Shown: positions 53,404 to 62,902, numbered from the stretch's first letter. The stretch: 64,000 nucleotides of DNA from Stigmatella aurantiaca (GCF_900109545.1 NZ_FOAP01000013.1:168261-232260); one strand, 5' to 3'. Notes: generated by a model not told the origin, from the letters alone. Program-made: numbers and translations.

Positions 53404-54000
53404 ATGCACAGGGTCGAACTCGCTTCTTGCAATCTCAAACCATTGGAAACCGCCTCGGACTGTCTGGGTGTTCAGGAGTATGACACCGTCGTCCGGGCGC
53501 ACGTGTCCGAGCTGCACGCGGTGGCGCTGCGCCTGTGCCAGAACCCCGCGGACGCGAGGGACTTGGTTCAGGACACGCTGGAGCGGGGGCTGCGCCACCT
53601 GGACCGGTACACGCCGGGCACGGATGCACGGGCCTGGCTGATGACCATTCAGCGCCGGCTCTTCATCGACCGGTGCCGCGCGAAGGCGCAGCACCTGAAG
53701 CGGGACATCCCGATGGAGCGGGTGGAGGAGCGCCTCTGCGCCACCGGGCAGGAGGCGCTCCCAGGCTGGGCCGCCATCAGCCTCGATGAGCTGCGCGCGG
53801 CCCTGAGCCACCTTCCGGAGACCTTCCGGGCCATCTACCAACTGCACGCCTTGGAAGGCTGCTCCTATATCGAGATCGCGCAGAAGCTCGGAATCCCCAA
53901 GGCCACGGTGGGCACGCGGCTCATCCGGGCGCGCCGAAGGCTGCGTCAGCTCTTGGAGCCCCTGGCGCTGGGCGCCCCGGAGACGGATGTCTGGGCTTGA
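53404..54000 (+). CDS. ECF-type sigma-70 family sigma factor
   Basis: The 198-residue protein has sigma region 2 (about 25-95: DARDLVQDTLERGLRHL, the -10 recognition segment ARAWLMTIQRRLFIDRCR) and sigma region 4 (about 125-185: LPETFRAIYQLHALEG, helix-turn-helix YIEIAQKLGIPKATVGTRL). Regions 1 and 3 are lacking, so it belongs to the ECF group. No anti-sigma gene with membrane segment is adjacent. It is convergent with the response regulator gene, 13 bp away. The target promoters are unknown. Confidence 0.92.
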   Translation: MHRVELASCNLKPLETASDCLGVQEYDTVVRAHVSELHAVALRLCQNPADARDLVQDTLERGLRHLDRYTPGTDARAWLMTIQRRLFIDRCRAKAQHLKRDIPMERVEERLCATGQEALPGWAAISLDELRAALSHLPETFRAIYQLHALEGCSYIEIAQKLGIPKATVGTRLIRARRRLRQLLEPLALGAPETDVWA

Positions 54001-54013
54001 GCGGGGAAGGGGC

Positions 54014-54715
54014 CTACCCGAGCAGGTCCAGGCGGTAGCCCACGCCCCGGACGGAGCGGATCTCGAACTGGGAGTGGCGCGTCCACTCGAGCTTCTTGCG
54101 AAGGTTGGAGATGAAGTTGTCCACGGTATGCCCATCCACGGTGACCTCCGTTCCCCATACGGAGGAGAGGATTTGATCCCGCGTGAGCGCCATGCCCGCG
54201 TGGCGCAAAAGATAGACAAGCAAGTCGAACTCGGTGCGGGTCAGCTCCAGCGCCTGGCCGTCCGCGTTCAGAACACGCCGGGAGGCCAGGTCCACCCGGA
54301 AGCGGTCAAAGGCAAACGCCTGGGGAACCGGGGGTGCCCCGGCCCCCCGGCGCGCCAGGGCGCGGATCCGCGCGAGCAACTCACGCAAGCGGTACGGCTT
54401 GGGCACATAGTCATCCGCCCCCACCTCGAATCCCTTCACCACGTCCTCTTCCAGGGAGCGCGCGGTGAGCATGAGCACACGGCTGGAGGTGTTCGCCTGC
54501 CGCAGCTCCCGGCACAGGGTGTACCCATCGCCATCGGGGAGCATGAGGTCGAGCACCACCACGTCGAAGCCTGCGCCCTTCACCTGGGCGCGGGCCTCGG
54601 CCAGGGTGCTGGCGGCCGTCACCGCGTAGCCCTCCTCTTCGAGGTTGTCCACCAGGGTGAGCCGGAGGTTCAGGTCATCTTCGACCACGAGGACGCGGGG
54701 AACGGGAGGACTCAT
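54014..54715 (-). CDS. OmpR/PhoB-family response regulator
   Basis: The 233-residue protein has a receiver domain with acidic pair EDD (12-14), phospho-acceptor Asp56 in VVVLDLMLPD, the switch Thr in LTARS and the Lys in VPKPYR. A winged-helix DNA-binding domain follows (about 135-230: LTRTEFDLLVYLLRH, VDGHTVDNFISNLRKKL, RSVRGVGYRL). Its ATG overlaps the stop of the histidine kinase gene (ATGA), so it is the cognate partner by position. It binds DNA when phosphorylated. Confidence 0.95.
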   Translation of the reverse strand: MSPPVPRVLVVEDDLNLRLTLVDNLEEEGYAVTAASTLAEARAQVKGAGFDVVVLDLMLPDGDGYTLCRELRQANTSSRVLMLTARSLEEDVVKGFEVGADDYVPKPYRLRELLARIRALARRGAGAPPVPQAFAFDRFRVDLASRRVLNADGQALELTRTEFDLLVYLLRHAGMALTRDQILSSVWGTEVTVDGHTVDNFISNLRKKLEWTRHSQFEIRSVRGVGYRLDLLG

Positions 54716-56550
54716 GCGGAGGGGAAGGTGAGCTCGAACGTGGTGCCCTCGGGACCCGAGGTGGCGATGCGGACGGTGCCGCCATGAAGCGACAGGATTC
54801 TCCGGCAGATGGCCAGCCCCAGGCCACTGCCCCCGCGCGCGGGAAGCCCCTCCTGCCGGAGCCGGCGGAAGTCCTCGAAGACGGCCTCCCAGCTCTCGGG
54901 CGGAATGCCCACGCCATTGTCTCCCACGCGCACCACGGTGGCACCCTCCTGGCGGGCCTCCACGCGCAGCACCACCGGCGAGCGGGTGGTGTAACGGCAG
55001 GCATTGGAGACCAGGTTGGAAAAGAGCATGCGCAACAGCTCGGGGTCTCCCGGGAGCGCAATCCCAGACAGCCCCACGGTCTGCAAGTCCACGGCGGTGG
55101 AGTGCAGGCGGGCCGTGTCCTCCACGGTGCGTTGCACCAGGTCCTCCAGGGGCACCCGCTCGCGCCGGGCCTCCCAGCGCCCCTTCTCCAGCCGGTTGTA
55201 GGTGAGGATGTTCTCCACGAGCCGGCCGAGCGCATCCGCCTCGGAGATGATGCGCGAGGGGTAGTTGCCCGCGCCGGGGGTGCCGCCCACGCGGCGCTCC
55301 AGCGTCTCGGCCATGACGCGGATGGCGGACAGCGGCGTGCGCAGCTCGTGAGACACGGTGGAGATGAACTCCGAGCGCAGCGCGAGGAACCGGAGCTTGC
55401 GCTCATGCGCCAGCACCGCGAGCCCCGTGAGCGCCAGCACGAGCGCGCCACTCCACGCGAGCAACACGGCCTTGAGGCGGTACCCGGACTCCAGCGCCGA
55501 GGCGGCCCCGGCCATGCGGGGCGACGCCAGGGACACCGCCAGGCGCGGCACCGGCAGGGGCCTGTCCGTCTGGGACACCGTCAGGGCGTCGTCCTCCTGC
55601 AGGAGCCCCCGCTCGCGCATCTCCTGCCGGACCGCCTCGACGAGCCCGCCCAGGCGGATCCGCACGCCGCGAGCCCCTTCCGGGCCCGAGGGCTCGACAT
55701 ACCAGCCCTCCGCCTGGAGCTGAGGGGCCTCCAGCGGCAGGGCCAGGGCCACCCGCGCGCCGGGGCCCGCGTCCACGCGGGCGTTGAAGTCGGCGAAGGC
55801 CACATGGGTCCGCTCGGCCAGCCGGGCCACGCGCTCGCGGAGGAAGGCGAAGTCGGAGCGCCCGAAGGACTCCTGCCGCTCCAGGAGCAGGCGCTGGAGG
55901 CCTTCGAGCCGGGAGCCGCTCCGCCCCTGGAGCCCCTCGCGCAGCAGGGCCTGCATCAGCGCGGGGTCGGGCTGCCCCTCGGCCTGGAACCGCTCCAGGA
56001 GCCACAGGGCGCCGGTGGTCTCCTTCACCACGGGCAGCACGAAGCTCGTGCGGTGGGTGAGCCACTCCCGGAAGGCGTGCTCGATGTCCGGGCGCCGGCC
56101 CGCCCGCTGGGCCACGAGAAAGCGGTCCATGAGCCGCAGCCGCTCCGCCCACGCACTGTCCGGCGCTTCCCGGGAGGCCAGCGCCCGGGGCCCCTGGGCC
56201 TCCAGGGCGGCATGGAGCGTCCGGGCCGGGGTGGCGTCATCGCCCCGGGGCGCGGCGGTGCGGGGCAGGCGCTGCTGGCCCGCGCGGAACAGCACCACCT
56301 CGGTGTCCATCAGGAGCGGATCCGCCTCGGCCTGCTCGATGCGCGGGCGGGCCTCCTCCAGCGCCCGCCGCAGCGAGTCCGTCAAGGCCTGCCGGGCATA
56401 CTGCTCCAGCGCCCGCCGCTGGTCCTCCAGGGCCCGGAGGCCGCCCTCCCGCTCGCGCAGGAAGATGCCATGCAGGAACAGCAGGCCCGCGGTGAGCACC
56501 ACAAGCCCGATGCCCAGGGCCATGAGCGTGGGAAGGCGCTTGCGCCACAT
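54712..56550 (-). CDS. Membrane sensor histidine kinase
   Basis: The 612-residue protein has an N-terminal membrane segment (about 9-30), a large extracytoplasmic sensor region without known fold, and a second membrane segment near residue 365-385. The H-box is FISTVSHELRTPLSAIRV, with phospho-acceptor His, and the catalytic ATPase domain has the N-box LFSNLVSNACRY, G1 VGDNGVGIPP and G2 GGSGLGLAI. The gene overlaps the response regulator gene and is 3 bp downstream of the VWA lipoprotein gene, so a three-gene envelope-sensing operon is likely. Confidence 0.93.
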   Translation of the reverse strand: MWRKRLPTLMALGIGLVVLTAGLLFLHGIFLREREGGLRALEDQRRALEQYARQALTDSLRRALEEARPRIEQAEADPLLMDTEVVLFRAGQQRLPRTAAPRGDDATPARTLHAALEAQGPRALASREAPDSAWAERLRLMDRFLVAQRAGRRPDIEHAFREWLTHRTSFVLPVVKETTGALWLLERFQAEGQPDPALMQALLREGLQGRSGSRLEGLQRLLLERQESFGRSDFAFLRERVARLAERTHVAFADFNARVDAGPGARVALALPLEAPQLQAEGWYVEPSGPEGARGVRIRLGGLVEAVRQEMRERGLLQEDDALTVSQTDRPLPVPRLAVSLASPRMAGAASALESGYRLKAVLLAWSGALVLALTGLAVLAHERKLRFLALRSEFISTVSHELRTPLSAIRVMAETLERRVGGTPGAGNYPSRIISEADALGRLVENILTYNRLEKGRWEARRERVPLEDLVQRTVEDTARLHSTAVDLQTVGLSGIALPGDPELLRMLFSNLVSNACRYTTRSPVVLRVEARQEGATVVRVGDNGVGIPPESWEAVFEDFRRLRQEGLPARGGSGLGLAICRRILSLHGGTVRIATSGPEGTTFELTFPSA

Positions 56551-56553
56551 GGA

Positions 56554-58257
56554 TCAGCGCACCACGGGGATGTGATCGAAATCCATGGTGGCCACGGGGG
56601 CTTCCTTCTCGAACTTGTCCCCGCGTCCATCCAGGGCCCGGGCCTGCTGGATGAGCTGCCGCAGCTCGCTCACCTCGTCGCGGGCGCGCACGGGCTCCGG
56701 GAGCTGCTGCCACAGGCGCATCAGGTGGTGGTAGGAGAGGTTGCGCACCCAGTACGAGCCGCGCAGCTTCTCGGCGAACAGCGCCACCACGGCCGAGAGC
56801 TGGGCGGGGCCCGAGGCGGCCTCCAGGCTGTAGCGGACGAGCGAGGGGGACAGCGGCTCGGTGATTTCGCGGGACTGGCCCTCCTCCAGGCGGGTGGCGG
56901 GGTCCTTGTAGCGGATGCGCAGCGTGGCGAAGGGGGAGGTGCCGTGGGCCTGGCCCTCGTGGAACTTCACCTCGTAGAGGGCGGTGACGGTGTGGCCCGC
57001 GCCGATGTCGCCCGCGTCCACGCGGTCATTGGCGAAGTCCTCCTTCTGGAGGAGACGGTTCTCGAAGCCGATGAGCCGGTAGCGCACCACGCGGGAAGGA
57101 TCGAACTCCACCTGCACCTTCACGTCCCGGGCGATGAGCTGGAGCGTGCCGGTGAACTGCTCGACGAAGAGGCGCCGCGCCTCGGGCAGCGCGTCCACGT
57201 AGGCATACTGCCCATCGCCCACCTGGGACAGCCGCTCCATCAGCTCGTCATTGTAGTTGCCCATGCCGAAGCCCACGGTGGTGAGCCGCACGCCCTTGCG
57301 CGCGTATTCCTTCACGGACTGGAAGATGGCGTCCGCCTGGGTGATGCCGTTGTTGGCCACGCCATCCGAGCAGAGGATGATGCGGGTGGTGGTGCCCTGG
57401 CGCACCTGGCGGGCGGCGATGGCATAGGCCATCTCCAGACCGGCCTGCACGTGGGTGGAGCCCTCGGGGTGCAGGGCGTTGATGGCCTCCAGGATGTGCT
57501 CGCGGTCCTGGAGACGGGTGGGATCGAGCACCGTGCGGGCCGTCGAGCCGTACACGACGATGGCCAGCGTGTCGCGCGCATCGAGCTGATCCACCAGCAT
57601 CGCGAGGGAGCGCTTCACCAGCCCCAGACGGTTCTCGATGTCCATGGAGCCCGACACGTCGATGGTGAAGACGAGGTGGGCGGGCAGCCGCTGGGCGGCG
57701 CTGACCTTCTGGCCCTGGAGGCCCACGTGCAGCAGGTGGTAGCCGCGGCGGTTGGGAGAGGGGAAGGCCTCCACCTGCACGCCGAAGGGCTCCTCGCCCG
57801 GGTCGCGGTAGCCATAGCGGAAGGCGTTGATGAACTCCTCCACGCGGATGGCCTCCTCGGCGGGCAGCACGTTGCGCGAGAGGTAGGCGCGGGCCAGGGA
57901 GTAGGAGGCGGTGTCCACATCCACGGAGAAGGTGGAGATGTTCTCCTCCTCGGTGTCGATGGTGGGGTTGACGCCGTAGTGCTTGAAGTACATGTCCGCG
58001 AACGGCTTGCCGTTGACGACGGCTACGCGGGAGAACTCCGAGGACTTCTCCTTCTTGGGGGGAGGGCGGGGCGGGGGACGGGACCCCGAGGGCTCAGTCC
58101 GGCCGGAGACGGAGATGGTCTCGGTGACGGATTCTTCGTAGCTGGTGTCTCCGGGAGGGCGCTGGGACGGGGGCGTGAGGGCACAGCCGGGGCTCAGGAC
58201 CATCACCCCGAACACCGCGAGTGTGGCGAGCGCGACCTTCTGGAGCTTCAAGGACAT
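56554..58257 (-). CDS. VWA-domain lipoprotein (YfbK-like)
   Basis: The 567-residue protein has a signal peptide ending VLSPGC (lipobox), a Pro/Lys/Glu linker and the characteristic N-terminal von Willebrand block STFSVDVDTASYSLARAY. The VWA domain shows the MIDAS motif FTIDVSGSMD, with metal-site Thr and Asp in GST and SDGVANNG, and a C-terminal DUF3520-like part (residues about 370-567). Such proteins bind divalent metal and partner proteins at the envelope. It is first in an operon with the histidine kinase and response regulator genes, so it may be a sensor accessory. Confidence 0.92.
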   Translation of the reverse strand: MSLKLQKVALATLAVFGVMVLSPGCALTPPSQRPPGDTSYEESVTETISVSGRTEPSGSRPPPRPPPKKEKSSEFSRVAVVNGKPFADMYFKHYGVNPTIDTEEENISTFSVDVDTASYSLARAYLSRNVLPAEEAIRVEEFINAFRYGYRDPGEEPFGVQVEAFPSPNRRGYHLLHVGLQGQKVSAAQRLPAHLVFTIDVSGSMDIENRLGLVKRSLAMLVDQLDARDTLAIVVYGSTARTVLDPTRLQDREHILEAINALHPEGSTHVQAGLEMAYAIAARQVRQGTTTRIILCSDGVANNGITQADAIFQSVKEYARKGVRLTTVGFGMGNYNDELMERLSQVGDGQYAYVDALPEARRLFVEQFTGTLQLIARDVKVQVEFDPSRVVRYRLIGFENRLLQKEDFANDRVDAGDIGAGHTVTALYEVKFHEGQAHGTSPFATLRIRYKDPATRLEEGQSREITEPLSPSLVRYSLEAASGPAQLSAVVALFAEKLRGSYWVRNLSYHHLMRLWQQLPEPVRARDEVSELRQLIQQARALDGRGDKFEKEAPVATMDFDHIPVVR

Positions 58258-58428
58258 GGCATCTCCGTGCGGCCGGCCAGGAGCGGCCGGAACGACCGGT
58301 AACGTCGCATCCGGGGGGCGGGGAAGCCTCCAGGCTGTCTCATCTCTTCCTCATGGTTTGCTCATGCGGGGCCGAGGCCGTCAGTCTAGGCTAGGCGAAG
58401 CCATTCCGTTCAGGGGGACACTGAGACG

Positions 58429-59838
58429 ATGCTCGTTGTGCGTACGGACGCGGGGGCCAGAATCAGAGGGCTTCGCCTTCCCGCGGTCTGGCGAATCCTC
58501 TGGAGGGCCGAGGCGCTGATCCTTGCCGTGCTGCTGGGGTGCAGCACGGCTCGGCCGGTGAGCCGGATGGATACTGGAGCGGACGGAGAAACCCTGATCT
58601 ACATCCCCCGCGCCGCCACGGTGGAGCCGGCGGGGGTGGCGCCAGAGCAGGTGACGGAGGCGATCCGGAAGCTGGCGCGCGAGGTGCGTCTGACAGGCTC
58701 GCCCCGGCAGACCGTGGAGCGTCTGTTTCAACTCGACGCGCTCCATGGGGATTACCTCTACCTACTCAGAGAACGAAAGATTCTCCCGCTGGAGCCGTCC
58801 GGAATGCCCCTGGAAGGGGCGTTGACGCAGGAGGCGCAGAACCTTGTCAGCCGGTACAGGGCGTGGTGCCGGAGTGCCCAGGGGGTGGAGGGCGATTGCC
58901 TGGGGGGCGCGCTCGTGGGCGGCAAGTACCTGGACATGCAAGGCCGGTACATGCTCGCCATGGCCCTGAGCAAGAGCCCGGTGCTGGAGGAGTTCGAAAA
59001 GGCGCTGGGCGAGAAGGTGAGCATGAGGGCCGTCCTCCAAGCCGCGCTTGGGACCGTGGTGACGCTCTTGGTCGTGCTCGCGTTGCCCGAGCCCATCACC
59101 AAGTTTGTCGCCGCGTGGGCCACTGCGGCGCTCGTGCTCTGGGTGGGCGCCAGCACGCTCTACAACCTCGTGACGGGTTGGTTCCAGTTGATGGAAGAGG
59201 TGAAGACCGCAACCACCTTCGACGAGATCCGCGAGGCGGGCGAGAAGTTCGGCCAGCTGTTCTCGCGTGAGGCGGCGCAAGCGTTCGCCCTGATCGCCAT
59301 GGCGCTCCTGACGCACACGGAGAAGGGGTTCGCGGAGCAAGTGGCGAGGCTCCCCGGTTCGGCGCACGTGTCGATGCAGGCAGCGCGCAGCGAAGGGATC
59401 TTGTTGTCAGAGGTGGGCGCGGTGGAGTCCGTGGCCGTGACGGCCGAGGGATTCAGCGTGGCGCTGGCCGCGGGCACTGTGGCGATGGCGGTGCGCGGCG
59501 CGCGTGCTGACCGCACGGAGAAGCACCACATCGCAACCATCGCGAACATGAAATCCTCCTTGCGAGGTGGCCCATGGACCCCCCTGTTTGAGGAGCTTTT
59601 CGCCAGGGCGGGAATGAGGCTGAAGGACCGCCACAACGTCGTGCCAATCCGGGGGCACAAGGGGCCTCACCCGCGGCGATACCATCAACTCGTCCTGGAG
59701 AGTTTGCAGAGCGCGCTGGGAGGCTGTCGCAGCATCGCGGAATGCCGGGCTCGGTTGCTGCCCGCGTTGGATGACCTCGCCAAGCAGATCTCCACACCTG
59801 GAACGGAGTTGAACCGGCTCGTCACCCTGGAGAAATGA
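58429..59838 (+). CDS. SitA-like lipoprotein toxin with AHH nuclease domain
   Basis: The 469-residue protein begins with a signal peptide and lipobox AVLLGC (Cys38). It shares the SitA plan with the protein at 8334: SRMDTGADGETL, a Cys-containing central region, Ala/Leu-rich hydrophobic helices (about 195-250) and FDEIREAGEKFG. From about residue 360 a nuclease domain of the AHH group follows: EKHHIATI (His366-367), then RHNVVPIRGHKGPHPRRYH. By family knowledge, SitA toxins pass between kin by outer-membrane exchange and kill cells lacking the matching immunity protein; AHH domains degrade nucleic acids. The immunity-like gene starts 15 bp downstream. Confidence 0.85.
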   Translation: MLVVRTDAGARIRGLRLPAVWRILWRAEALILAVLLGCSTARPVSRMDTGADGETLIYIPRAATVEPAGVAPEQVTEAIRKLAREVRLTGSPRQTVERLFQLDALHGDYLYLLRERKILPLEPSGMPLEGALTQEAQNLVSRYRAWCRSAQGVEGDCLGGALVGGKYLDMQGRYMLAMALSKSPVLEEFEKALGEKVSMRAVLQAALGTVVTLLVVLALPEPITKFVAAWATAALVLWVGASTLYNLVTGWFQLMEEVKTATTFDEIREAGEKFGQLFSREAAQAFALIAMALLTHTEKGFAEQVARLPGSAHVSMQAARSEGILLSEVGAVESVAVTAEGFSVALAAGTVAMAVRGARADRTEKHHIATIANMKSSLRGGPWTPLFEELFARAGMRLKDRHNVVPIRGHKGPHPRRYHQLVLESLQSALGGCRSIAECRARLLPALDDLAKQISTPGTELNRLVTLEK

Positions 59839-59853
59839 CGCTAGAAATTCCCT

Positions 59854-60417
59854 ATGTCCCCGCGCTTCTTCCAGCTCGCCGACGACCTCGATGTTCCCCA
59901 CCGCTGGTACTTGGCTACGCCCATCGACAGCCGTGGCCGCAAAGTGCACGACTGGGACTTCATCCGTGGGACGCCCGTTCACGTCGACGGGCGGTTGAGC
60001 ATTCCCATCAAGATTGCAGGCAGGCCGCTGGACTTCTCTTGGGCACTCCTGAGCGTCCCCGTCGTCCACGTCAAGGTGGCTTCCATGCTGGCGGATCGCG
60101 CCCCTGGCGACGTCCAACTCATCCCTGCGGATATCGAGGGTCAACCGGAGCAGTACCTCGTCCTCGTGGCAACGCGCCTCATCCGCTGCATCGATGAGAA
60201 AGCCTCCAAGGTGCGATTCTGGAAGCCAGACCACGGAGTTCCCGACAAGGTCGGGCAATACATGGGCGTGGATCGCCTGCGCATCGACAAGCGGAGGGTT
60301 GGGAACGCCGGGGTGTTTCGCCCCGAAGGGTGGGAGGTGGCCTTGCTGGTTTCCGAGGAGATCAAGAACGCCATCGAGGACATGGGCGTCACGGGCGCGC
60401 GATTCGAGGAGGTCTAG
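59854..60417 (+). CDS. Imm11/DUF1629-like immunity protein
   Basis: The 187-residue cytoplasmic protein has no signal peptide. Its plan (an opening strand FFQLADDLDV, a middle VVHVKVASMLADRA helix, LVATRLIRCIDEK and the closing LLVSEEIKNAIEDMGVTGARF) matches the Imm11/DUF1629 group, which in myxobacteria typically follows AHH-type toxins. The spacing, order and strand fit a toxin/immunity pair with the SitA-like gene. It should bind and block the AHH nuclease; this is inferred from family and position. Confidence 0.82.
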   Translation: MSPRFFQLADDLDVPHRWYLATPIDSRGRKVHDWDFIRGTPVHVDGRLSIPIKIAGRPLDFSWALLSVPVVHVKVASMLADRAPGDVQLIPADIEGQPEQYLVLVATRLIRCIDEKASKVRFWKPDHGVPDKVGQYMGVDRLRIDKRRVGNAGVFRPEGWEVALLVSEEIKNAIEDMGVTGARFEEV

Positions 60418-60464
60418 CCGCCCACCCAAAGCTGCGGGCTGCGGGGTCTACCCGGGGCGCCGGG

Positions 60465-61433
60465 TCAGGCGAGGGGCTTTCGCGGCCGCGGGGGGGCATT
60501 GAGCAGGAACTCCGGCTTCGTGCCCCGGGCATACGCTTCCAGGTTGAGGGCAATGCGCTCCAGGCTCCGCGACATGTTGACGTCGGTGACGCCGGCGATG
60601 TGAGGGGTGGCGATGACCTGCGGAAGTTGCAGGAGCGGATGGGTGGGGTCCACCGGCTCTTCCCAGAAGACATCCAGCCCGGCCCCGGCGAGGTGGCCCG
60701 AGCGCAGCGCCGCGAGCAACGCCTCCGGCTTCACCAGGCTGCCCCGCGCGATGTTGATGAGGAGGGCCCCGGGCTTCATGGCCGCCAGCGCGGCCTCATC
60801 CAGGAGGTTCTCCGTCTGAGCGCTGGCACGGACCGCGAGGAGGACACAGTCCGCCTGCCCCAGGGCCTGAGGGAGCGCATCGGCGCCGAAGACGCGAACC
60901 CCCGCGGGGCCGCCCTTGGAGGCGTCCTGGCGGACCCCGAGGACGTGCATCCCGAACGCTTGGAGACGCACGGCCAGGGCGGTCCCGATATCGCCCAGCC
61001 CGACGATGCAGGCCACCTTGCCGAGCAGGGCCGAGCCTTGAGGCCGGGCCCATTGGCCTGCGCGCAGCCCCCGCTCGGCGGTCCGGAGCTGCCGGGAGAG
61101 CGCGAGGAGGAGGAGAATCGCGTGCTCGGCGACCGACTCGGCGTTGCCCGTGGCGGAGGCGCGCATGTGAGCGACCCACACGCCCAGCTCCGTGGCGGCC
61201 GGGATGTCCACGGTGTCGAAGCCGGTGCCCACCGTCTGGACGAAGCCCACGGACGAACGCAGCAGAACCTCCCGGGAGACGCGCCCCCCCATCGTTACGA
61301 CGGCATCGAAGGGGCCCGCATCGGGAGGCAGCGGGTTTGCCAGGAAGAGCACCGGGTGAGCAGGCAGACGGGCCGCGAGTTGCTCCGCGAAGGGGCGGTA
61401 GTCGGGGGTCCGGCTGGTAAAGGCAATGCGCAT
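60465..61433 (-). CDS. D-isomer-specific 2-hydroxyacid dehydrogenase
   Basis: The 322-residue protein has the family order: substrate-binding lobe, NAD-binding GLGDIG motif (about residue 150), catalytic Arg in NIARGSLV, Glu in EEPVDPTHP and His in TPHIAGVTD. It should reduce a 2-oxoacid to the D-2-hydroxyacid with NAD(P)H. The Arg-Glu-His triad is complete. The substrate is not identifiable. It is convergent with the immunity gene. Confidence 0.92.
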   Translation of the reverse strand: MRIAFTSRTPDYRPFAEQLAARLPAHPVLFLANPLPPDAGPFDAVVTMGGRVSREVLLRSSVGFVQTVGTGFDTVDIPAATELGVWVAHMRASATGNAESVAEHAILLLLALSRQLRTAERGLRAGQWARPQGSALLGKVACIVGLGDIGTALAVRLQAFGMHVLGVRQDASKGGPAGVRVFGADALPQALGQADCVLLAVRASAQTENLLDEAALAAMKPGALLINIARGSLVKPEALLAALRSGHLAGAGLDVFWEEPVDPTHPLLQLPQVIATPHIAGVTDVNMSRSLERIALNLEAYARGTKPEFLLNAPPRPRKPLA

Positions 61434-61564
61434 GGGAGGAGCGTAAGCGCCCGGGAGACGCCTGTCTCAGGCCACCTGGCGGCAGAGCAGGGGGGCGGCC
61501 CTGGGCTTCCGGGTTGGCGCTCCCTGGGGCCGCTCCCACCTTCCAGGCCAGGGAGGCATACCGC

Positions 61565-62119
61565 ATGGATGCGCATCGTTTGCCGAGAGGTTTGGGGTGG
61601 TTGAGCGTGGGGCTGGGGCTGACCGAGCTCACCTTCGCGGAAGGGATCTGCAAGCTCCTGAAGCTCAGAGGCCACGCCGGGGTGGTGCGCGCCCTGGGGG
61701 CGCGGGAGCTCCTCACGGGCATCGGCCTCCTGTCGCAGCCCGAGCGCCGTCCCTGGCTCTGGGCGCGCGTGGCGGGGGATGCCCTCGACCTGTCGCTCCT
61801 GGGGACCACGCTGAGCCGCCCCAGCGCGTCGGCTGCCGCCTGGCGGTTCGCGTCGACGGTGGCGGTGCTGGGCATCACCCTGATCGACATCTACGCGGCG
61901 AGCGCGCCCCGGATCCGGCGGATGTCGCTGCCAGAGAACCTGGACGTGAAGGGAGGCCCCGCGGAGAGCTGGCGGGGCAGCGGCCTCGCGGAGGACGTGG
62001 GCGGGAAGGGCGAGAGCGTGAGCACGGAGATGGACGAGGCGAAGCGGCATCAGATGATGCAAGAGGCCCAGATCCGGCTCGGACTGCCGGATCCGGAAAC
62101 CCTCACGCGGCGAAGCTGA
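61565..62119 (+). CDS. Small membrane protein related to cyclase/dehydrase family N-termini
   Basis: The 184-residue protein has three or four hydrophobic segments (around 12-35, 50-70, 80-100 and 105-125: WLSVGLGLTEL, RELLTGIGLL, ARVAGDALDLSLLG, FASTVAVLGITLID). These match the membrane part seen at the N-terminus of longer proteins annotated as cyclase/dehydrase. The usual SRPBCC ligand domain is absent; the C-terminal 60 residues are short and charged, so it may be a truncated form. Function unknown. The 270 bp downstream hold a degenerate repeat pair (62270-62337). Confidence 0.65.
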   Translation: MDAHRLPRGLGWLSVGLGLTELTFAEGICKLLKLRGHAGVVRALGARELLTGIGLLSQPERRPWLWARVAGDALDLSLLGTTLSRPSASAAAWRFASTVAVLGITLIDIYAASAPRIRRMSLPENLDVKGGPAESWRGSGLAEDVGGKGESVSTEMDEAKRHQMMQEAQIRLGLPDPETLTRRS

Positions 62120-62269
62120 GCTCTTCCTTGTAGAAGCCAATTGCGTCGACGGCGCGCGGGGGGGCGCGACGGCGTGCAGGGTGCTGCGTCCCCTCCGCGC
62201 AAATCTCAGAACAAGGTGAGCCTGCACCGGGGCGTGGAGTGGGACTGCTAAAGTGCGAAACTCGAAGCC

Positions 62270-62337
62270 ACGCGCAGCATCGGGACCGAGCTGGCGTTAC
62301 CCACCGTGCGCGCTACTGGGCCGAGCTGGAGCTGTCC
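62270..62337. repeat. Two degenerate copies of a 36-bp repeat (left flank)
   Basis: Two head-to-tail units, 62270-62302 and 62303-62337, share the core GCGC-x-GC-x-x-C-x-GG-x-CCGAGCTGG with the array at 63625-63813 and end in CTGTCC in the second unit, as several units there do. They lie in the same orientation as the right array and just outside the 3' end of the gene at 62391. Confidence 0.5.
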
Positions 62338-62390
62338 GCTGGGCGGATTACCGGCTCAGATGCTTGTGTCAGACGCGAAGCCGCACCCGG

Positions 62391-62900
62391 TCAAATCGCC
62401 TTCTGACCCAAGGTGTTGGGCGGCAGGATGCCGTGTCTCGTAGCCTCGCGCCGGGCGTGCTCAATGCCGTCTAGCATCTGCTGGCGGGAACTCCGATCCT
62501 TGCGCCGCCTCAAGACTCGGCGCTCTACGTCCGCCAGCATGGAAAAAGCGTCGCGTGCTTGCTCGGGAAAGGTGGACAACGATTGCACGTAGAGGGTCGC
62601 AATGTGAAACCGGCTCCAGAGATCTGGAAAGCCGAGCCGCTTGAGCCTGCGCAGCCACGGGCCAAAATCGCTCCACGGGCGGCGCTGCAAAAAAGCAGTG
62701 TCAAGAACGTCAATCGCCGTAAGCCGCTTTAGATGTAGCCGTTCATTGGGCGTCATTGCTTCGCGGAGAAACCGCCGTTCCAAATCCTGGAACGACAGAG
62801 CAGCCACCTCGAAAGAGGCTTCCGCTTCAAGCAGTGACACCGTGAGGTAATCACGCTCTGTTGCGACCGTCTGCCACCATTCCTTGCGCGGGCGTCCCAC
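62391..62900 (-). CDS. Helical cytoplasmic protein, tightly coupled to an upstream lipoprotein gene
   Basis: The 169-residue product begins at a GTG (62900) with the excellent site TTGGAGG six bases upstream, inside the last codons of the lipoprotein gene. The two genes are separated by two bases. The protein is predicted to be almost entirely alpha-helical, charged and without signal peptide (ERDYLTVSLLEAEASFEV, DAFSMLADVERRVLRRRKD). No family is recognised. The lipoprotein-then-cytoplasmic layout resembles toxin/immunity or sensor/partner pairs, but that is an inference. Confidence 0.7.
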   Translation of the reverse strand: MGRPRKEWWQTVATERDYLTVSLLEAEASFEVAALSFQDLERRFLREAMTPNERLHLKRLTAIDVLDTAFLQRRPWSDFGPWLRRLKRLGFPDLWSRFHIATLYVQSLSTFPEQARDAFSMLADVERRVLRRRKDRSSRQQMLDGIEHARREATRHGILPPNTLGQKAI

Positions 62901-62902
62901 GG

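Noticed and set aside
54784..58302. A plus-strand frame open for more than 1100 codons.
   Set aside because: It lies antisense to the histidine kinase and VWA genes and shows no domain; same composition effect.
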